Source: Liquidambar formosana (Eukaryota; Streptophyta; Magnoliopsida; Saxifragales; Altingiaceae). From it: 64,000 nucleotides of DNA. The notes below the pieces were generated by a model. That model had not been told where the DNA came from. It did not search any database and worked only from the letters and a program-made list of their open reading frames with translations. The translations under genes and the position numbers were made by a program. The stretch lies in assembly GCA_039720395.1 (NCBI GenBank), contig CM077820.1, forward strand, positions 18,249,923-18,313,922, given 5' to 3'. Below, piece after piece: positions 23,586 to 39,000 of this stretch; position 1 is the first letter of the stretch; each line of letters begins with the position of its first letter.

Positions 23586-26500
23586 GGGAGTGTTGAGAAT
23601 TTGGCTAAGCATTGGAAAAAGTGACTTTCAAAAGGATAATACCTCAAGCGCAACAAAAAGAATTGACCAACTGGCAACAGGAAGCTATCATTAGGGATAA
23701 AGTTTCTTTGATAATGTTTTCTTGTGTATCCCCTGCCAGAGGGATCACACCTTCATCCCCTAGGAAAGGGAAAAAGTTTTTCTTAACACGTGCCCTGGCA
23801 CATGTTAAGAAATCCCATATACACAAGAAATACATACCCAAAATTGTTTCACCCACGTAGTACCGCTCATCTGCAACGGTGATCAAAGCCATTCGTGATT
23901 GACTAATTGTCATGTGCCCATGAGGTCACAGACAGCTCTAATCGCCATCACGCATGAGAGACACCACGCGAGTGAACTAGTTTGTATACATACATACATA
24001 CGTATATATATATATATATATATATATAGGATGATGATCAAGTAAGCACGTGCTGATATAACTTATATCAACACCCGCATTAGGAGTTATACCTTATGCA
24101 TTAGTTGGATATGAGGCACATTGGACCAATGCAAGGGGTACAACCCCCAATGCATGGTGCTGATATAAATTATATCAACACATGCTGATGGGAAGATAAC
24201 TGTAACATATAATTTTTTTCCTCGTAATTTTAAAACTTAGGGTGACCATTTGATAGATCAAAGGACATATCGCCCAAATCACACTCATACGGTTGTACAT
24301 AGGCAACACATGAAATAAGAGTGGTCAAAATCCTTTAAAGTTGATCCCTCTAAAATTATATATATATCTAGAGTAATAGTCAAGTGACGACATGTTGATA
24401 TATCAGCACCCGCATTGGGGGTTGCACCATCTGCATTGGTGGGTTTTGGGGTAATTGGGCCAATGCACAGGGTACAACCCCAAATGCATGCGGCTGATAA
24501 CTTATATCAGCACGTGCTAACCTGTTCAGGACTATAAATTTATATGTCTAAAGTATGTATACATGGACATCTGCATTTTTTTTTTTTTTTTTTAATGATG
24601 AAATAAATATTGTATTAGAAGCAAAAGAGGAGTGTGATCCCAAGTACAAGAGCAAACCAAAATAAAACTAAACCAAAAGAGAGTCTATAAAAGAAAAAAA
24701 AGATATATTATAGTCGTTGGTATAACCAATGAGCCACCAAAAAAGAGCCTTAACGATATTAGACTTGAGCTCAATGATAGACTTGGCTTTCTCTTCAAAA
24801 CTAGTGTTTTAGAAACTTAGGGTAACCATTTGATAGATCAAGGGATGTATCACCCTAAGTCACACTCGTACATAAGCAACACTGAAACGAAAGTGGTCAA
24901 AATCTTTTATATTTGACCCATCCAAAAATCTTGTCCATTGAAACTCATCAGATCATATAACTATAGTAAAGCAAACTATCAAATTAAAGACTAGATCAAG
25001 TGCAAAAAATTACCAGAAAAAGAACTCAAATGATTAGACATGAAATTAATAAAATTATGAACTTTTGTCACTTAACTATTCTCTTGATTGGGGAAACCAA
25101 CACCCTGCACAAGCATTTACTATAATGCCACTTTAAGCTTCTTCAAGCATATTTAACATGTAATATAAATATTCTCTGATTCAGAACCTAATATTAAGAA
25201 TAAACTTGATATCTACCACATACTCGTATAATGATGAACTCCATGTAGAAACTTTAAAGAGGAAAAGTGGAGATTGACTAACCTGAAAATTCGATGAGTC
25301 AAGGAACTTCAGGCTTCCAGTATCATAAAGAAAACATTTATGCAATGACGATAAGACCAAAGCCCTGAGATGCCATTTTCCAAGTGATAATGCACTGTTT
25401 CCTTCTTTTGCATTAGTATTTGCTTCCCGAAGTTTGGCCTTCTTTTTCTTTTGCATCAAAGCAACATTTTTTGCATCTTCAGCATCAGTAAGAAACCGTA
25501 TACAACTCTCAAGCAAGTACTTGAAGTACGGGACAAACAAAGATCTGCACTTAAAAATAATAGCATTCAATGACAGCAACTATCTTAATGTAAGGGACAC
25601 ATACCATACTGATTACATGAATTGAGGAGTTTCCATGCTCCTTAGAATCTTTAGAAACTTTTCAAAACACATAAATGAATAAACAGATTATTAAATAGAT
25701 GGATATATCAACTAGAAATTTACTCTTACAGCCTTGCCATAATAGAACAAAACTACATACAAGAACCACCAAAGAGAATAAATCCAGACACCACACCAAC
25801 ATACGCAACCAACCTAGGACACAAAATACCACATTTGACACAGATATAAAATAACAGTTCCACAGACAAACTTGCTAACTACCAAGTAATTTAAGCAATC
25901 TTACTTACTATGGAAATAGCTAATGTAGATAAAAGAATACTACATTGGTAAACACAACAAAAACAATTTATTAAAGAGAGAGAGAGAGAGAGAGTGAATG
26001 ACGCTAAAAGTGCGAAGAGGAGAGAATGACACTAAAAGTGCAAAGAGAACACAAGACAATTATATGTCTTAATCCTAATTTTTTTTTTCCAAATTTCACT
26101 TCAAAGTATGCTTCATACTTCAATAGGGGGTGTTGATACTTTAATAGGGTTAACATATCAAAACTGGTTCTTAATCATAATAATATTTGAACCTGATTTA
26201 TAATAGTCTAGGTCCACAATCCTTAAAAAATGATCTTAACAAACCATTTTTTTTTTTTTCGGTGCATTGGGAAGGGTTCAAAAATGATCTTAAGTTCTTA
26301 ACAAACTGGCAAGGTACACAAGGGAGTTGAAAGCCCTTTATCCAATGATAAGAAAAAGCACCAAACAAGAGCAAGCAAAACATTTTTCCCGCTGTACTAA
26401 AGTTAATACTCCAACAATATTAATCAGATCAATTTAATAAATGAGCAAAACTTATTGGACAGACGGATATGAGAAAGGCATGCAGGATCAGTCAACTCAC

Positions 26501-29500
26501 CGGTGATTCTCAGCAAGTTTATTTACCAAGCCATAGAAAGAAATAGCCCTATCTGTATTTGTGCTTCCCCTACTAGCACCTTCTTCCACATCTGACTCTG
26601 CCCATTCAATGCATTTAATAAATAGAGGCTTGAACATAGTCTCCGTAAGTTTCATTGTCAAAGCAATCATCGCATTGATGACACTCTTTTCTACGACATC
26701 AATGTTCTGAATTGAGACAGGGAGTTGACGGCGAAGATCAAGTGCAAGCAAGCACATGTCAAAAATCTTTGCATGGTAACCACCAACAGATGATCGATCC
26801 ATTGTACCTACTAAGTTTGATAGCATTTCAAAAGTGATAACTAAACTTGAATCCCCCGACTTAACAGCTCCAGAGTATACCTTCAGCAGAGGTGGAAGAA
26901 CAAGTCGAACCTGGACAACAAAAATTAGGGTTGAAGGAATGACATGGTATAAAATATACCTAAACAAAACCCATGGTTTAACCAAAATCAAACATCAAAT
27001 GTGCTCGTAAGATACTTACAGGTATTTTCTCAATAACTAGCCTTCGCACTACATCAGCTTTCGCTTTCAGCTTTGGATCTGATCCCAAAGTATATTCAGG
27101 ATGAAGCACCATAAGTTCCACAATATCCCCTAGAAATGGGTTCAAAAAACCACCAAGCTTGTCCACAACTGCCTCCAAAGTGACAAGAATAGACAGCGTA
27201 AGAGATTCCTTAGAATTTGATAATCTAATAGAAGTATTATCATCACTATATTTGGTTTCTGTAGCTAAACACAATGAGAAATCACGAGACGTCTTTAGCA
27301 AATTCTCCATAATACGAGGAAGGTCAAACAGTGCCCTAGGACCAAGCACATTGATCAATGCACCAGCAGTCCGAAGGCAGATGGAAGTGACAGCTAAGTT
27401 GTTGGGACCAATGTTTTTTGTGACAGATGCGAGGCACTTGCTGAAGATGGAATAATTAGAAGGAAACCTGTTGGCCAGAACTTCCAGTGCTGAAACTGCT
27501 GCCAATTTCAGGGAAGTATTTGAATCATCAACTAACTGAACAATTTCCGAACACATTTCATCAAAGGACCCGAAAGCACTCTCATCCAAATGAAGCCAAA
27601 GACTATTTGAGTCTGACTTCTTTTCCCTCCTCTCCTTAAGCTTTATTTTAGTTGTGTCACGTTCCTTCACCGTTTCACAAAGAAGCCCAAGGGTCTGCTT
27701 GCAAGAAAAATATAATTTAGTGTGTTAAATAGTGCACCAATTCTTAGGCATATGAAAAACCAGAGGGACTAATATCAACAGAAAAACTTTGAAGCCTAAG
27801 CATCTTCGTATACTGTAACAGTAATACTCCAATGGAATAGCAGTCCAGGTGTGTTGTCCCAGCTGCGTACATTCAATTTTGAGACTTCATTTTGTAGACT
27901 ACCTACCACACTCTATGTTACATGCACACTTCAAAATGTTGCAACTTGCAAGTACCCGCAACACCCGTACCCAAGTCCATGTAACATAGGCCACACTTTC
28001 AGACGATAATAGAATGTGACAGGTTATAATTAGACATCAATTAAGTTAAATTGGGAATAAAAATGTCCCCTCACAGGAACCTGGACATAAATTATCAAAC
28101 TTAGAGTGCATTTGGTGTACCATTTGAAAATAAAAAGGCCTTTTGGAGAAAGGCGTTTTCAAAAAGCCATTTTTAAAAAGGCATTTGGAAGAAAATGGAT
28201 GTTTGGAGAACATACATTTTAAAAGTCCTTTTGTGTAAAAAATGGATAAACATCAAGATTTTTTAGTTTTATCACTTACACTCTTGCCTTTTTGCAAACG
28301 TCATTTTGAAAAGCTACCCCCAGTAGGTTTTGCTAAGCTGCCTTTTGGAGTAAATGACTCTTTCTAAAAGGCAATTTGAGTGGCTCACCAAATGCTTGTA
28401 AAATAATGAAAATGACTTTTACCCTTCAAAAGGCCTTTGAGGCCTCCCAAACGGTGCGTCAAACCCCCACTTAGTCTCCTCGGCTTTCGTCAAACACAAA
28501 ATCCCCATAGTGAAAGTATCACTTTTACCTTCTTCCCCACATTTTTGTCTGCGTGGCCAAGCAATTTAATGATGCCTCTGAAGTATGCTGAGGGGATCAT
28601 GACCTTCGTAATAGTTCTCAAAACAGTACGCATACACTCCTTTAGTTCTTTCCTAATGACAACAGGAACGCTTGTATGCTTTCTTCTTGAGTCAATAAGT
28701 TGTAAGAGAGAAACAACCTGCTCCATAAGTTCTCCGAGTGTTCTCTGTGAAAGAGGGAAAAAAAATCCATGAAAATCACTGTAAAGGTACCTTCACATGA
28801 AGATTAACAAAAGCAGCAACCAAACCTGAGCTGGTTCTTCTGAAAATGAGCAAAATAAGAAAACATTGATGGCATCAAGTACATTTGATTCAGATGTTAC
28901 CATGTTTCATGATTGTCTCACCTTGCTGGTTTAAACAAATAACAAGACAAAGATTGAACGCATAATGATCATTCCCATTCATAAACGGAAGCTCCAAACA
29001 AAATGAAGCATATTTCTACTTAGTTTTGACATTTATTTCATATCAATGCAGCAGAAGTACGAGGTTGTCTTTGCAACGTGACTTAAATTGACAAAATATT
29101 CTCCTACTAGCAAAATTCACATATGTAATAAATATGGACTCTGGATATAAAAACAATGGAAATCCAAAAGCAATTAGGTCAACGCCAACCAATGATGTCT
29201 TTCCTGATTGTTGAAGGGTCAATGATTTAGGGGTCTTCTCAGTAAAATCCTTCCATCAATCCCTAAATTTGCTTGGCAGGGCTTATAGTCAAATGTCTTT
29301 CCCGACGAAGGTGTAGGACTCTTGTATTCGTTTAAGGGAGCCTTCCTTTTTTCTTCTTCTTCTTCTTCTTCTTCTTCTTCTTGCTTTATTTTTATTTTTT
29401 TTATTTATTTTTGTTGATTGAAGGATGAGAAGCAAAAAGGTCGCCTTCTTTGTTTGAACTGCAACAAGGAAAAATGTTTTGCAGTAAATAATTTAAGGAG

Positions 29501-32500
29501 TAGATTGAACTGCAAAGAAGGACAAATGTTTTGTGGTGGATAATTTGATGAGTAGATGATGAGTGCATTTTATTTAAATGTGAGGCAGAGACATCTAATC
29601 ACATCTTTTCTCACTGTTCTTTCACTAGAGAGCTCTAGGGTTCTTCTCAGCGTTAGTGGGAATTCAGCAGGTATTCCTAATTCTGTAAGGGATCTTCTCT
29701 GTAATTAAGAGGCTTTTAGGAGGGGAGAAAAGAAAGAAGGTTATTTGAGGTATGATTCCTCGCTGTCTTATGTTGTGTGCATCAAATGCAAGAAACTGAA
29801 GAGTTTTCGAAGAAAAGCAATCAGTTGGGAAGATCAAGGAACCCTTTTTAAGTCTCTTTTTTTTTTTTTTTAAATTTATTTTTTGGTTTGGGACATCCAA
29901 TGTTGCAAATAGAATGACTTTTCTAAATTTTTAGGATTGTTGTAGTTGGAATGATTTAATGTTCTTTCCCTATATACTCCTTGTATATTGGCATAAGGCC
30001 TATATTTTTTTATTTTTAAACAATCAGGAATGATTTGGTGTTTTTCCCTGTATACTCCCTGTATAATGGCCCAAGGCCTTTACTTTTTTTACTTTTAAAT
30101 GAAAGTTTCACTTATTACAAAAAAAAAAAAAAAAAAAAAAGTAATAATAATAAATCAATAAATCTTAAGCTTTGCATTTCACAATTCAAATTTGAGTTGA
30201 ACATACAGTTAATTTTGGAAGTGGAATTAATTCATGCAAATGTACCATAAATGTGAACTTCAACTAAGTCAACTTCTGGAGTGACCAATGTTTAAACCGT
30301 AAATCCTTGTATCTCTTCTCAATTCAACAAATCCTTCACCCCAACCATTTGCAGCCGTTTGAAACATTGTATACCTATGTTATATTTATTGGTTCTCAAC
30401 TCTAAAATTAAAGTTTAACAAATTAAATCCATCTAAAGGAGAAACTCAACCCAGTCATTAATGTAAGCAATGGCAGGACCTAACCCATGATTGTTGCACT
30501 TCATACTGCACACATGAGACAAATTTAGGCAATAATAGCTTTGGTGCATTTTAGTGTCTAATATGGATTGCAACTTAAATTTCTCACTCCTGAGCCTGGA
30601 ATTATACTTTCCAATTTAAAAGAGGTAACTCACTTCCCCCCCCCCCCCCCCCTATGCATCAAAATAAAAGCAAATCAAAAGGATGTTATGCGTGTATCAG
30701 TCACCATAGAAGCCAAACTGCTTTCAGGGTTATTGAAGTGTGCCACAATATAATTATAAGGTTATAACACAACACTGAAAACTATCAATCATTCATTAAC
30801 AAATTTAAGTTTAAAAAAATAATACTAAATCTGTGTGTTCAGGTCACTGGTTGCCACATGACATACAAATGACTACAGATACAATAATGTTCACTGCAGA
30901 TAAGCATACACTAATGATTATAGATACAATAATGTCGACCGCAAATAAGCATCTAGTGGAGTAACAAAATAATATTCAGGAGGACTGCACATTTGAATGC
31001 ATGGCTCTTGTATCATGTGCAGCCTACTCCTTCCTCCTTGATGATGGTCCCCACCAATTCATGTAAACAACGGAGATAGCAATCATACGTTTATAGTGAC
31101 AAGGATCTCTGAAGCACATTAAGGCTAAATAGTTCGTCCAATCAACAATTAACCTCATATCATACATATTATATTGTTAATTTATCAATTGATAGAAATT
31201 TCAATGTTTGCTAGTGGACACTGAATATAAAAAGAAGGGTTTTCTTAACGTGTAACCTAAGGGCACATGTTAAGCTACAATTAATGAACCAATCATTGCA
31301 TGGAGAAATGTATTGGCTTATTAATTGCAGCTTAATATGTGCCCTTAGGGCACACGTTAAGAAAACCCTAAAAAGAATGACCACCATGATCTTTAAGTGA
31401 GGCAAGAATTAAATCATATGAACCTCCCTGTGTCCTACATTTGTACCATAAGATGTAAGAAGAAAATAAAAAAAAATGTAAGGTGGCAGACAACAGAAAA
31501 CTATAATCTAGCACACAGCTTCTCAAAGATTGATTCATTTTTCTTTTTCTTTTTTTTTTTTTTTAAATAAAAAGGGAGGGTTGTAGCATCATAGAGAAAC
31601 CTAGCATCCTAACTAGGTTGGCACCCTAAGCTTTGAAGATTGATTCAAGGCATTAAGCAATTATCAAGAATATATCTAAAAATATATCAAGGCACAGAGA
31701 GATTTAAAAAAATATATAAAAATAAAACTTTACATACCTGAATGTCATGTGAATCTTCCCTCGATTCAAGCTTAAATGAAAATTCTGGATCTTGCAATTT
31801 GTGTAAAATAAATTGCATTGCGAATAGCAATTCCATAAACATTTCTTTGCATTGATTACCACTTCCTATTTGTTGAAGCAGCACAACTAGCGAAGGAAGC
31901 CATATAGTGCTTGAATATTGCTCATATATTTGCACAGCAAATATGTATTCCCATTCTCTGAGCGCAATTGAATTAAAATTATCTGAAGTGTGTATATTAT
32001 CATCAAGGTAACATGAACCTTTCCGTGAAACCAATGAACGAAAAAGAAGGACAAGCAATGAAGCCAAGCTACAACATTCACCCAAAGTCCTGTAGAGAAG
32101 CACTTCAATTAAATCTAAAGTTAAAGAGCCAATAATGCAAACAAAATTTAAGTCAATAATACCTTAGCAGGTATACAATAATTGGAAGTCTTCTATGCTC
32201 AGCTACATCAGGCAAAACATCAACAAAAATCTGAAGGACAAACTCAACCAAGTTAGAACAATGGTATCGAACAACAAATTAGCAACTCCAGCAGAAGAGA
32301 TGCTTACTACTGAAGATATTATCAAATTACCTGAAGCAACTTGCCTGTGTCTTCAGTCTTAGATAGCCAACATGGAACTATTGTGGATATGAGATCCTCA
32401 AAAATCTGCTGTGAATGGTTGTCATTCTATAAACAGGTGAGAAAAATATTAACATGATTAGTATACTCCTACATATAATAAATTGAAAAACCCAAAAATA

Positions 32501-33037
32501 TTAAAATAATTAGTAGAATATATTCAACACGCACCCAAAATTCAAGTCTAATATACCTTGTATACACAAACTTTCACATTTGGTTTAAAACTTAACTAAA
32601 ATCTCACAAATTTCAACTTGACTCCTCTACGAATGAAGTACCAAAATACAGATTCACACACACCATACTTTTGCACGTATGCAAAATTCACTACAGTTCG
32701 ACTAATATAAGGCCAACAAAAAAGAGTAATAAACCTGTGTCACTGCTGATTCTCCAATAACAGTAAGAATGTCTAGTATATGGTCCAAAACTTTGTCTGG
32801 GCAGATCTTTGCAATTTTAGACAACAGTGAGAATACATGGTTGCGAGTCGTTCCATCCTTTGCAGACCGAGCACACTCAACCAACAGTCTAATGTCGATA
32901 TTATTTTGTATGCCATCCTGCCATAAAATATGTGTTACTCCTTAATAAAAGAAACAAAGAAAGAACACAAATCAAAATCAACAGAGATTTTGTAAGCATT
33001 TCCAATTTATATTTTAAAACTTCACAAAAATGGATGA

Positions 33038-33077
<40 letters not shown>

Positions 33078-36000
33078 GGTGGTACCTCTAGTGGTACATC
33101 AGTTAAGAGTGAAGAACAAATATCTTCCACGATTGATAATAGTGCCTGTTGGATGTAACATATTGTGCTAGAAATTGTTTGAGAAATGCCAGATGAAGCT
33201 TGGATCCACTTGTCATCCTGGTAAAGAGCCCCAAATACCCACTCTTCCGAAAAACTATTTCCAAGAAGCTTAAATAAGGGCCCTAAAAGAGAATCCCTAC
33301 ACACATTGATACAAAAACAGTTGGCTAAAGAAATAAAACACGAGTGAATATTAACCATCATTTTATAATATATTATCAAGAAAATAAAAAATTAAGAAAT
33401 ACTCGTTAAGACATACCTGTTCTCAATGTCCTTTTTCAGTAGCAAAATATCAAGGAGGGAGCTAAGAAAAGAGAGTGCATTTTCGTCTTTACGAATAACA
33501 TCATGATGATCAGAGTTCTTATGCTCTGCTGGTTTCCCTTTTTTCTTTCCACATGATGAACCAACTATGCAGCCTTTTAGTTTTAAAATGCAATCAAGCG
33601 TCTGGCCTACTGTGGAACAAGTAATCTGCAACAACCAAAGAATTGTCAATCAGTTAATTCTAAGTTGCTTAAATGAATAGAGCAAATTAGCTCCAAGAGA
33701 AATAGCTTCTGATATGAATCACAAATTCCCAACGGTTTTGACATACAAAGGTGACAAAATTGCCTCAGTCTGATCTTCCCTTACGTCTAGCATATAATAG
33801 GAAAATCTTACCACACAAACAGGTTAATATCATCAGACCAAATTAATTAAATAGTTCCAAATTATGGATTTATTCAGAAATATAAAATAGAGACATTAGT
33901 TCTGCAGGGCTTCAGGGCAACAGTTCACAATCTTTGTGGCAGCAATTACGTAGCATATGATATTAACAATATTTCCATATTTCTCCAAAAAAGGTAAAAC
34001 ATATTAGAAGTTCAATCATATCCATACACTAGGAGTGTCAAGCATATAGGTGCCAAAAACACAGCTGAAAAAAGCTCGGTACACAGAAGAAATAGAACAG
34101 CCCAATTCTCATCATTGCAAGAAAACGAAAATGTCTTCCTAGCCATTGATCTAAAAGTTTACATGTAAAGGGCACAAGAAGCATAAATCACTGTATAAGT
34201 TTCACTCTGAGTTTTACTAGGTTGTTGATTACTAGGTCATATAAGATGTTTTACTCTATAGTTTGACTGTTCCAACCAATTTAAGTGGGATTTATTAAAT
34301 GTTGGAACTATTATGGCAACAGATCCCTGGATGATCTCATTGGTTGTTGGGCTAAGTAAAAGGTTTAATGAAACAGGAAAAGAAACAACCCCAAATAAAC
34401 AAGAAGTATTCATGACCATGCAAATTAATAAACATTAGGTCCATTTCTCCACAGTGAAATCAATTAACAAAACCCTTCGTAATTAATCCAAAAATCTAAT
34501 GGCACTAAAAGTAACAGGAAGTAAAGACAGGAACCTAATCAAGACTGGATAGTTCCAGGAAAATAATACCAATAAAAAAAAGAGTGAAATCAAATTAAGG
34601 GAGGAAGAAAGGAACAAACATTTAAGCGCAGCAAGGCCTCTCTAGTCGCATTTTGTATATCACCATTGGCATTCCGGAAGAGATATACAAGGTCACGAAA
34701 CAGGCACTCCTGCTCAAACAAAAAAATGAATAAATTGCAGCCAATGAAACAAATACTATTAACCTAATCACATGTTAATGACCATAGTTTCAGTTCAATA
34801 ACAAAAGTATAATAAAAATTAATGTATATTAATCATTTCAAAAGACGAAACCAGAAAGGTCCCCTCAGTTGACTCACTGTGCAATATACATATTTGGTGG
34901 CTTGGTGCTTTTTTTGCTAGGGATACATGTTTGGTGCTTAAGTAAAGAGAAGCCCACCTAAAACCAGAATTTTAAGCTTCTGAAAGAATACAAAACAAAG
35001 AAGAATAAATCAAGAAATTTTAAGTTCATAGATAAAAATATAAAATAATGGCCTATCCACACCACAAATGTCAAAGGAATATTTTGTAGGTGTTGAACTA
35101 ACAGTCTGTATTAGTAGCAGTGTAGCACTATGCCAAACACATTCAACAATAAATTTATGTTAAAAAGTCAATGTTTATATTTGATAAAATAATAAAAATA
35201 ACTTTTCTTGATTGTATCTTCAGTGATAAAAGGAACTTGGAGTATCATTGTCAGTTTAAGGCTAAGGTAAAAATGGTAAGAGAGAGAAAGTTGATCAAAC
35301 TGACTCAGCTAACCACAGGGCTAAATAAAGCCAATCACATCAAGATATTATCCAACTAAGACATTGCTAAAAATTTATCAGTAATTCTTATATAAATGAA
35401 ATTTATCAGTAATTGAATAAAAGTAACCTGTTTCTCAGTCTTCAAATTACTGTACAAGGGATTGCTGAGCTTTTCCAAAACAGCTATGCAAGGTTGTACG
35501 ATGATAGGGTCTTCTGGATACATGCAATCCAACTGGAAGTGCAAACAGCGGGAAAAGAGAGAGAGAGAGAAAGAGAGAAACACATTAGTAAAAAGCATTG
35601 GTTTTTCAGGCCAGAAAACATGATAGAATCTAAATAAGTTTCAATTAGTCACATACTTGCAGTGCTCTCAATAAATGATCTTCGGAAACATGTCCACAAA
35701 AAGAAGTAGGCACAGCACAGCTCTAACACAGGCATAGGATGAAATTGTCATCAAATATTTGAAACGTGTTCCTTTAAATGTACACTCCATTTAAGGGTAA
35801 AATAAGCCATTTAAGGGCAAAACAAGCTTTTAGAACATCTATCAGTTACCTCCAACAAAAGGCATAAGATCTCAACTTCATTTTTTGACAATTTCTGGCA
35901 TGATTTATCCAACTTCAAATGATATTGGCTGCGTCTTCTCAAAAGATCAGATAACAATTTCTCAACATCTTTAACAAGCATAAGTGCATTTCCCATTCCT

Positions 36001-39000
36001 TTCAGCAAAGTCAGAATCATTAGCTGCCAAAGACATGAATTTCATTTAACTTTTTTCTTCTCAAACATCTTTAGTTAAATTCTACATACGGGACAGTAAT
36101 GAAGAAAGGAAACTTTTCCTCCATAGAAGCACTGTCTCCATATCACTCATCCAACTAAAAGCAGAACAAAATGGAAAAATGACAGAAACAATCAACTGAG
36201 GACAAACCTTCCCATACGCAGAAAGTTCTAAAGCAGAGCCCAAAATGAAACTTAGAATGTCGTCTTTTATAGACTGATCAAACCTGAAAAAAAAAATGTT
36301 GAGAAAAACAAAGATCTTTATGTTCAATATTAAACATAACTTAAAATTGAGCACCAAAAAAATCGTGATGTGCATCAACTTTCAAGACCAAAAACATCAG
36401 ATTGGTAAAAGATAAAATTAATATGTGGATCATAAGTCCATGTAGCCTCAAACCATAAAAAACTTCAATAGAGAAAAGAGATATCAACAGAAAAAATATT
36501 AATGCAGATCAAACAAAACATATTTTAGTTCGACAAACACAACATATTACCCAACCCATAGCAGATGAACTTTCCAAACCAAGATGTCATGTTAAAGGAG
36601 GTCACCACCAACCTCGTTCTCTCTCTAGAAATCTCCATCCCCTTCTTCCTCTTCCCTTGCATCTCTATCTAGAAATCCTACTCTTTCCTCCATCTCCTTT
36701 ATATCTCTCCATCTCTAGAAGAATCTTTCCCTACCATCATCAATCATCTAGAGCCATCCTCCACCACCGCCATTCTCAAGGCGTAAGCAAGTTGGGTGAA
36801 GCACTGACTCTACAAGTCGGCAACCACAAGTATAAATAGGGATGAGGCCCATCATGTGCATGAAGTGAAGAGCTTAGCTAATGTGTGAGTGAGGGCTTCT
36901 ATAAAGTGTGTAGTGAGGAGCTAAGCTAGTGTGTGAGTGTGTGGTGCATCTTTGAGTCTCTACAAGTGTAGTGTTTCCATGGTGTGAGTAAAAGTAAAGT
37001 GAAGGTGTCTTAGTGTGTACACAAGTGTAGTGGGATATAAGTTGTGAGTCAGGAGTCCTCAATTGTATATGAAAGTGCAATCCCTTTCGTTGTGAGTGGT
37101 TTGAGTATGGGGCATTGTGAATTTGTATACCTAATAAAAGGAGTTATTTTCGTGTTCTGCTGCGTATTCAACACTACATGTCGTTTAAATAACATATGAA
37201 CAGGAAATAACATATATAGAGCATAAAATTTTGACACTATATCCAGAATAATGAGGCGATTTAAAACTGAGAAGTAGTGCCCACAAAATTTTTACAACCC
37301 AGTCCACGAAAAAAGTCACGACTTAAGAACCAAGTGATTTAGCTAGCTCAGTCAACAAAACCATAAGCTTGGAGTGCCAAGACAGCTGTGCTGGAAAACC
37401 ATTAATAGAGGCAACAGATTATCCTGGAAGCACTGGTCAACCAGCAACCCCACCAGAACATTAAGAGAAGAGGGTGAAAAATCGGAACATAATTAAAATA
37501 CTTTAAACACTTAAAAGCCAAAAGCGATGCAACATAGATGGTCTCACAAAACATACATATATAAATACATGTAAATGGCTTAGGTAAATCTTGATAACAA
37601 TGGAGATATTTATCATCTAGGAAGCATTGATACTCCAAAAATTTGGAAATGCAGCGTTCGACACTTTGCTGGACACCGACACCTGCCCAATATGTTTTGA
37701 ACATGCTTGGGAAGTGTCAATAATTTTTAATTCTTTTCTTTTGCCCGACATGGCTTTGACACTTGTTATGAGATGTAATATGTCATTAGTATGAGGGGTA
37801 TCAATGTCTTTCCATCATTATATATTTTAATATAAATAAGATTTATTGGGTGTGGGTTTAGTATCAAACCCTACCCCTTACGATTTCATGGTATCAGAGC
37901 CATGCCGTAGCCTCATCTCCACCTCCGGCGATCTAGTCGAGCTCCAGCGAGTGTCGTCCACCTCCGGGGAGTGTCGTCCATCACTGTCCAAGCTCCCATG
38001 ACCCTGATTGCAGTCACATGACCCTGATTTCAGTCACGACAGCCACCGTGACATCACGACAGCCACTGCCAGTCCATCTCTGACCTTCGTCCACGACCCT
38101 CTCTTACCCATGGCGACTCTCTCAAATCATCCAGTGATCATTGTAGAGCCCTCACGACTATGTTGAAGACTGTCGTACACCTCTGCTCTTGGCTTTTCTC
38201 CCACGCTGGTCTAAGAATCCACCCTCCGTCACTGTGTCTCTCTCCACAAGACCCTAGGATGTCAACAGCATCCTCTATGACATCGTTGGCAACCTAGGGC
38301 TCCATTGTCGCCTTGTTTCTCTTGATATGTTGATGGCTGGTCCACTGTTTTCCACCTTATGATGTGTTTGAACTTGGGATTTTTTCTCTTGGATTTGTTA
38401 AGTGCAATTTGGTAGTGTTTGGCAGCCTAGATTGCGGATTTCTTATTTTCAACCAATTTGCTACTGTTTATTTAGTTTTATTCAGATTTATTCAATTGGG
38501 CCAGCCCTATTATTTGGTTGAATCTCCTTTAGTTATGGAGTCTAAAGAGAACATGAACCCTAGTTTTCTGTTGTCACCGGACCTGCTTCCAATCACAACC
38601 ATCAGGTTGAATGGTAAGAATTATGCTCACTGGGCTCAAGCTGTAGAGGTTTTCCCACTTAGGAGAAAGAAGTTTAAGTTTTTGACTGATGATCTTCCTG
38701 CCTCAACTAATAAAACTTATGCTGATTGGAAGCTAAGGATGCCCAAATCCGTAGTAGTTTATGGAATAGTACGGAACCTAATATCAATTGCACTCTGTTT
38801 TTTTTGTCTACTGCGAAACTTGTATGGGAACAGGCTAGGGAGCTATACTCTGATAGTAATAATCTCTCTCAGATTTATTAGCTTCATCAAGATTACTTTT
38901 CTATTGGTTTAGATGATCGGATTGTGGAGGATTATTATGCTAAGTTTCGAACAATCTGTGAGAAGCTCAATTTGTATCAGCCTATTTCTGCTGATGTTAG

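Noticed and set aside
27159..27455. 98-codon plus-strand frame opposite the largest UTP10 exon
   Set aside because: It is the antisense shadow of a well-supported exon.
29352..29383. (TTC)n tract as a coding polyserine repeat
   Set aside because: It is a microsatellite in an intron beside a dead LINE; no exon context.
33014..33379. Proline-run protein extension beyond the UTP10 exon
   Set aside because: The prolines come from reading the C38 tract in the intron; the splice donor at 33086 ends the exon before it.
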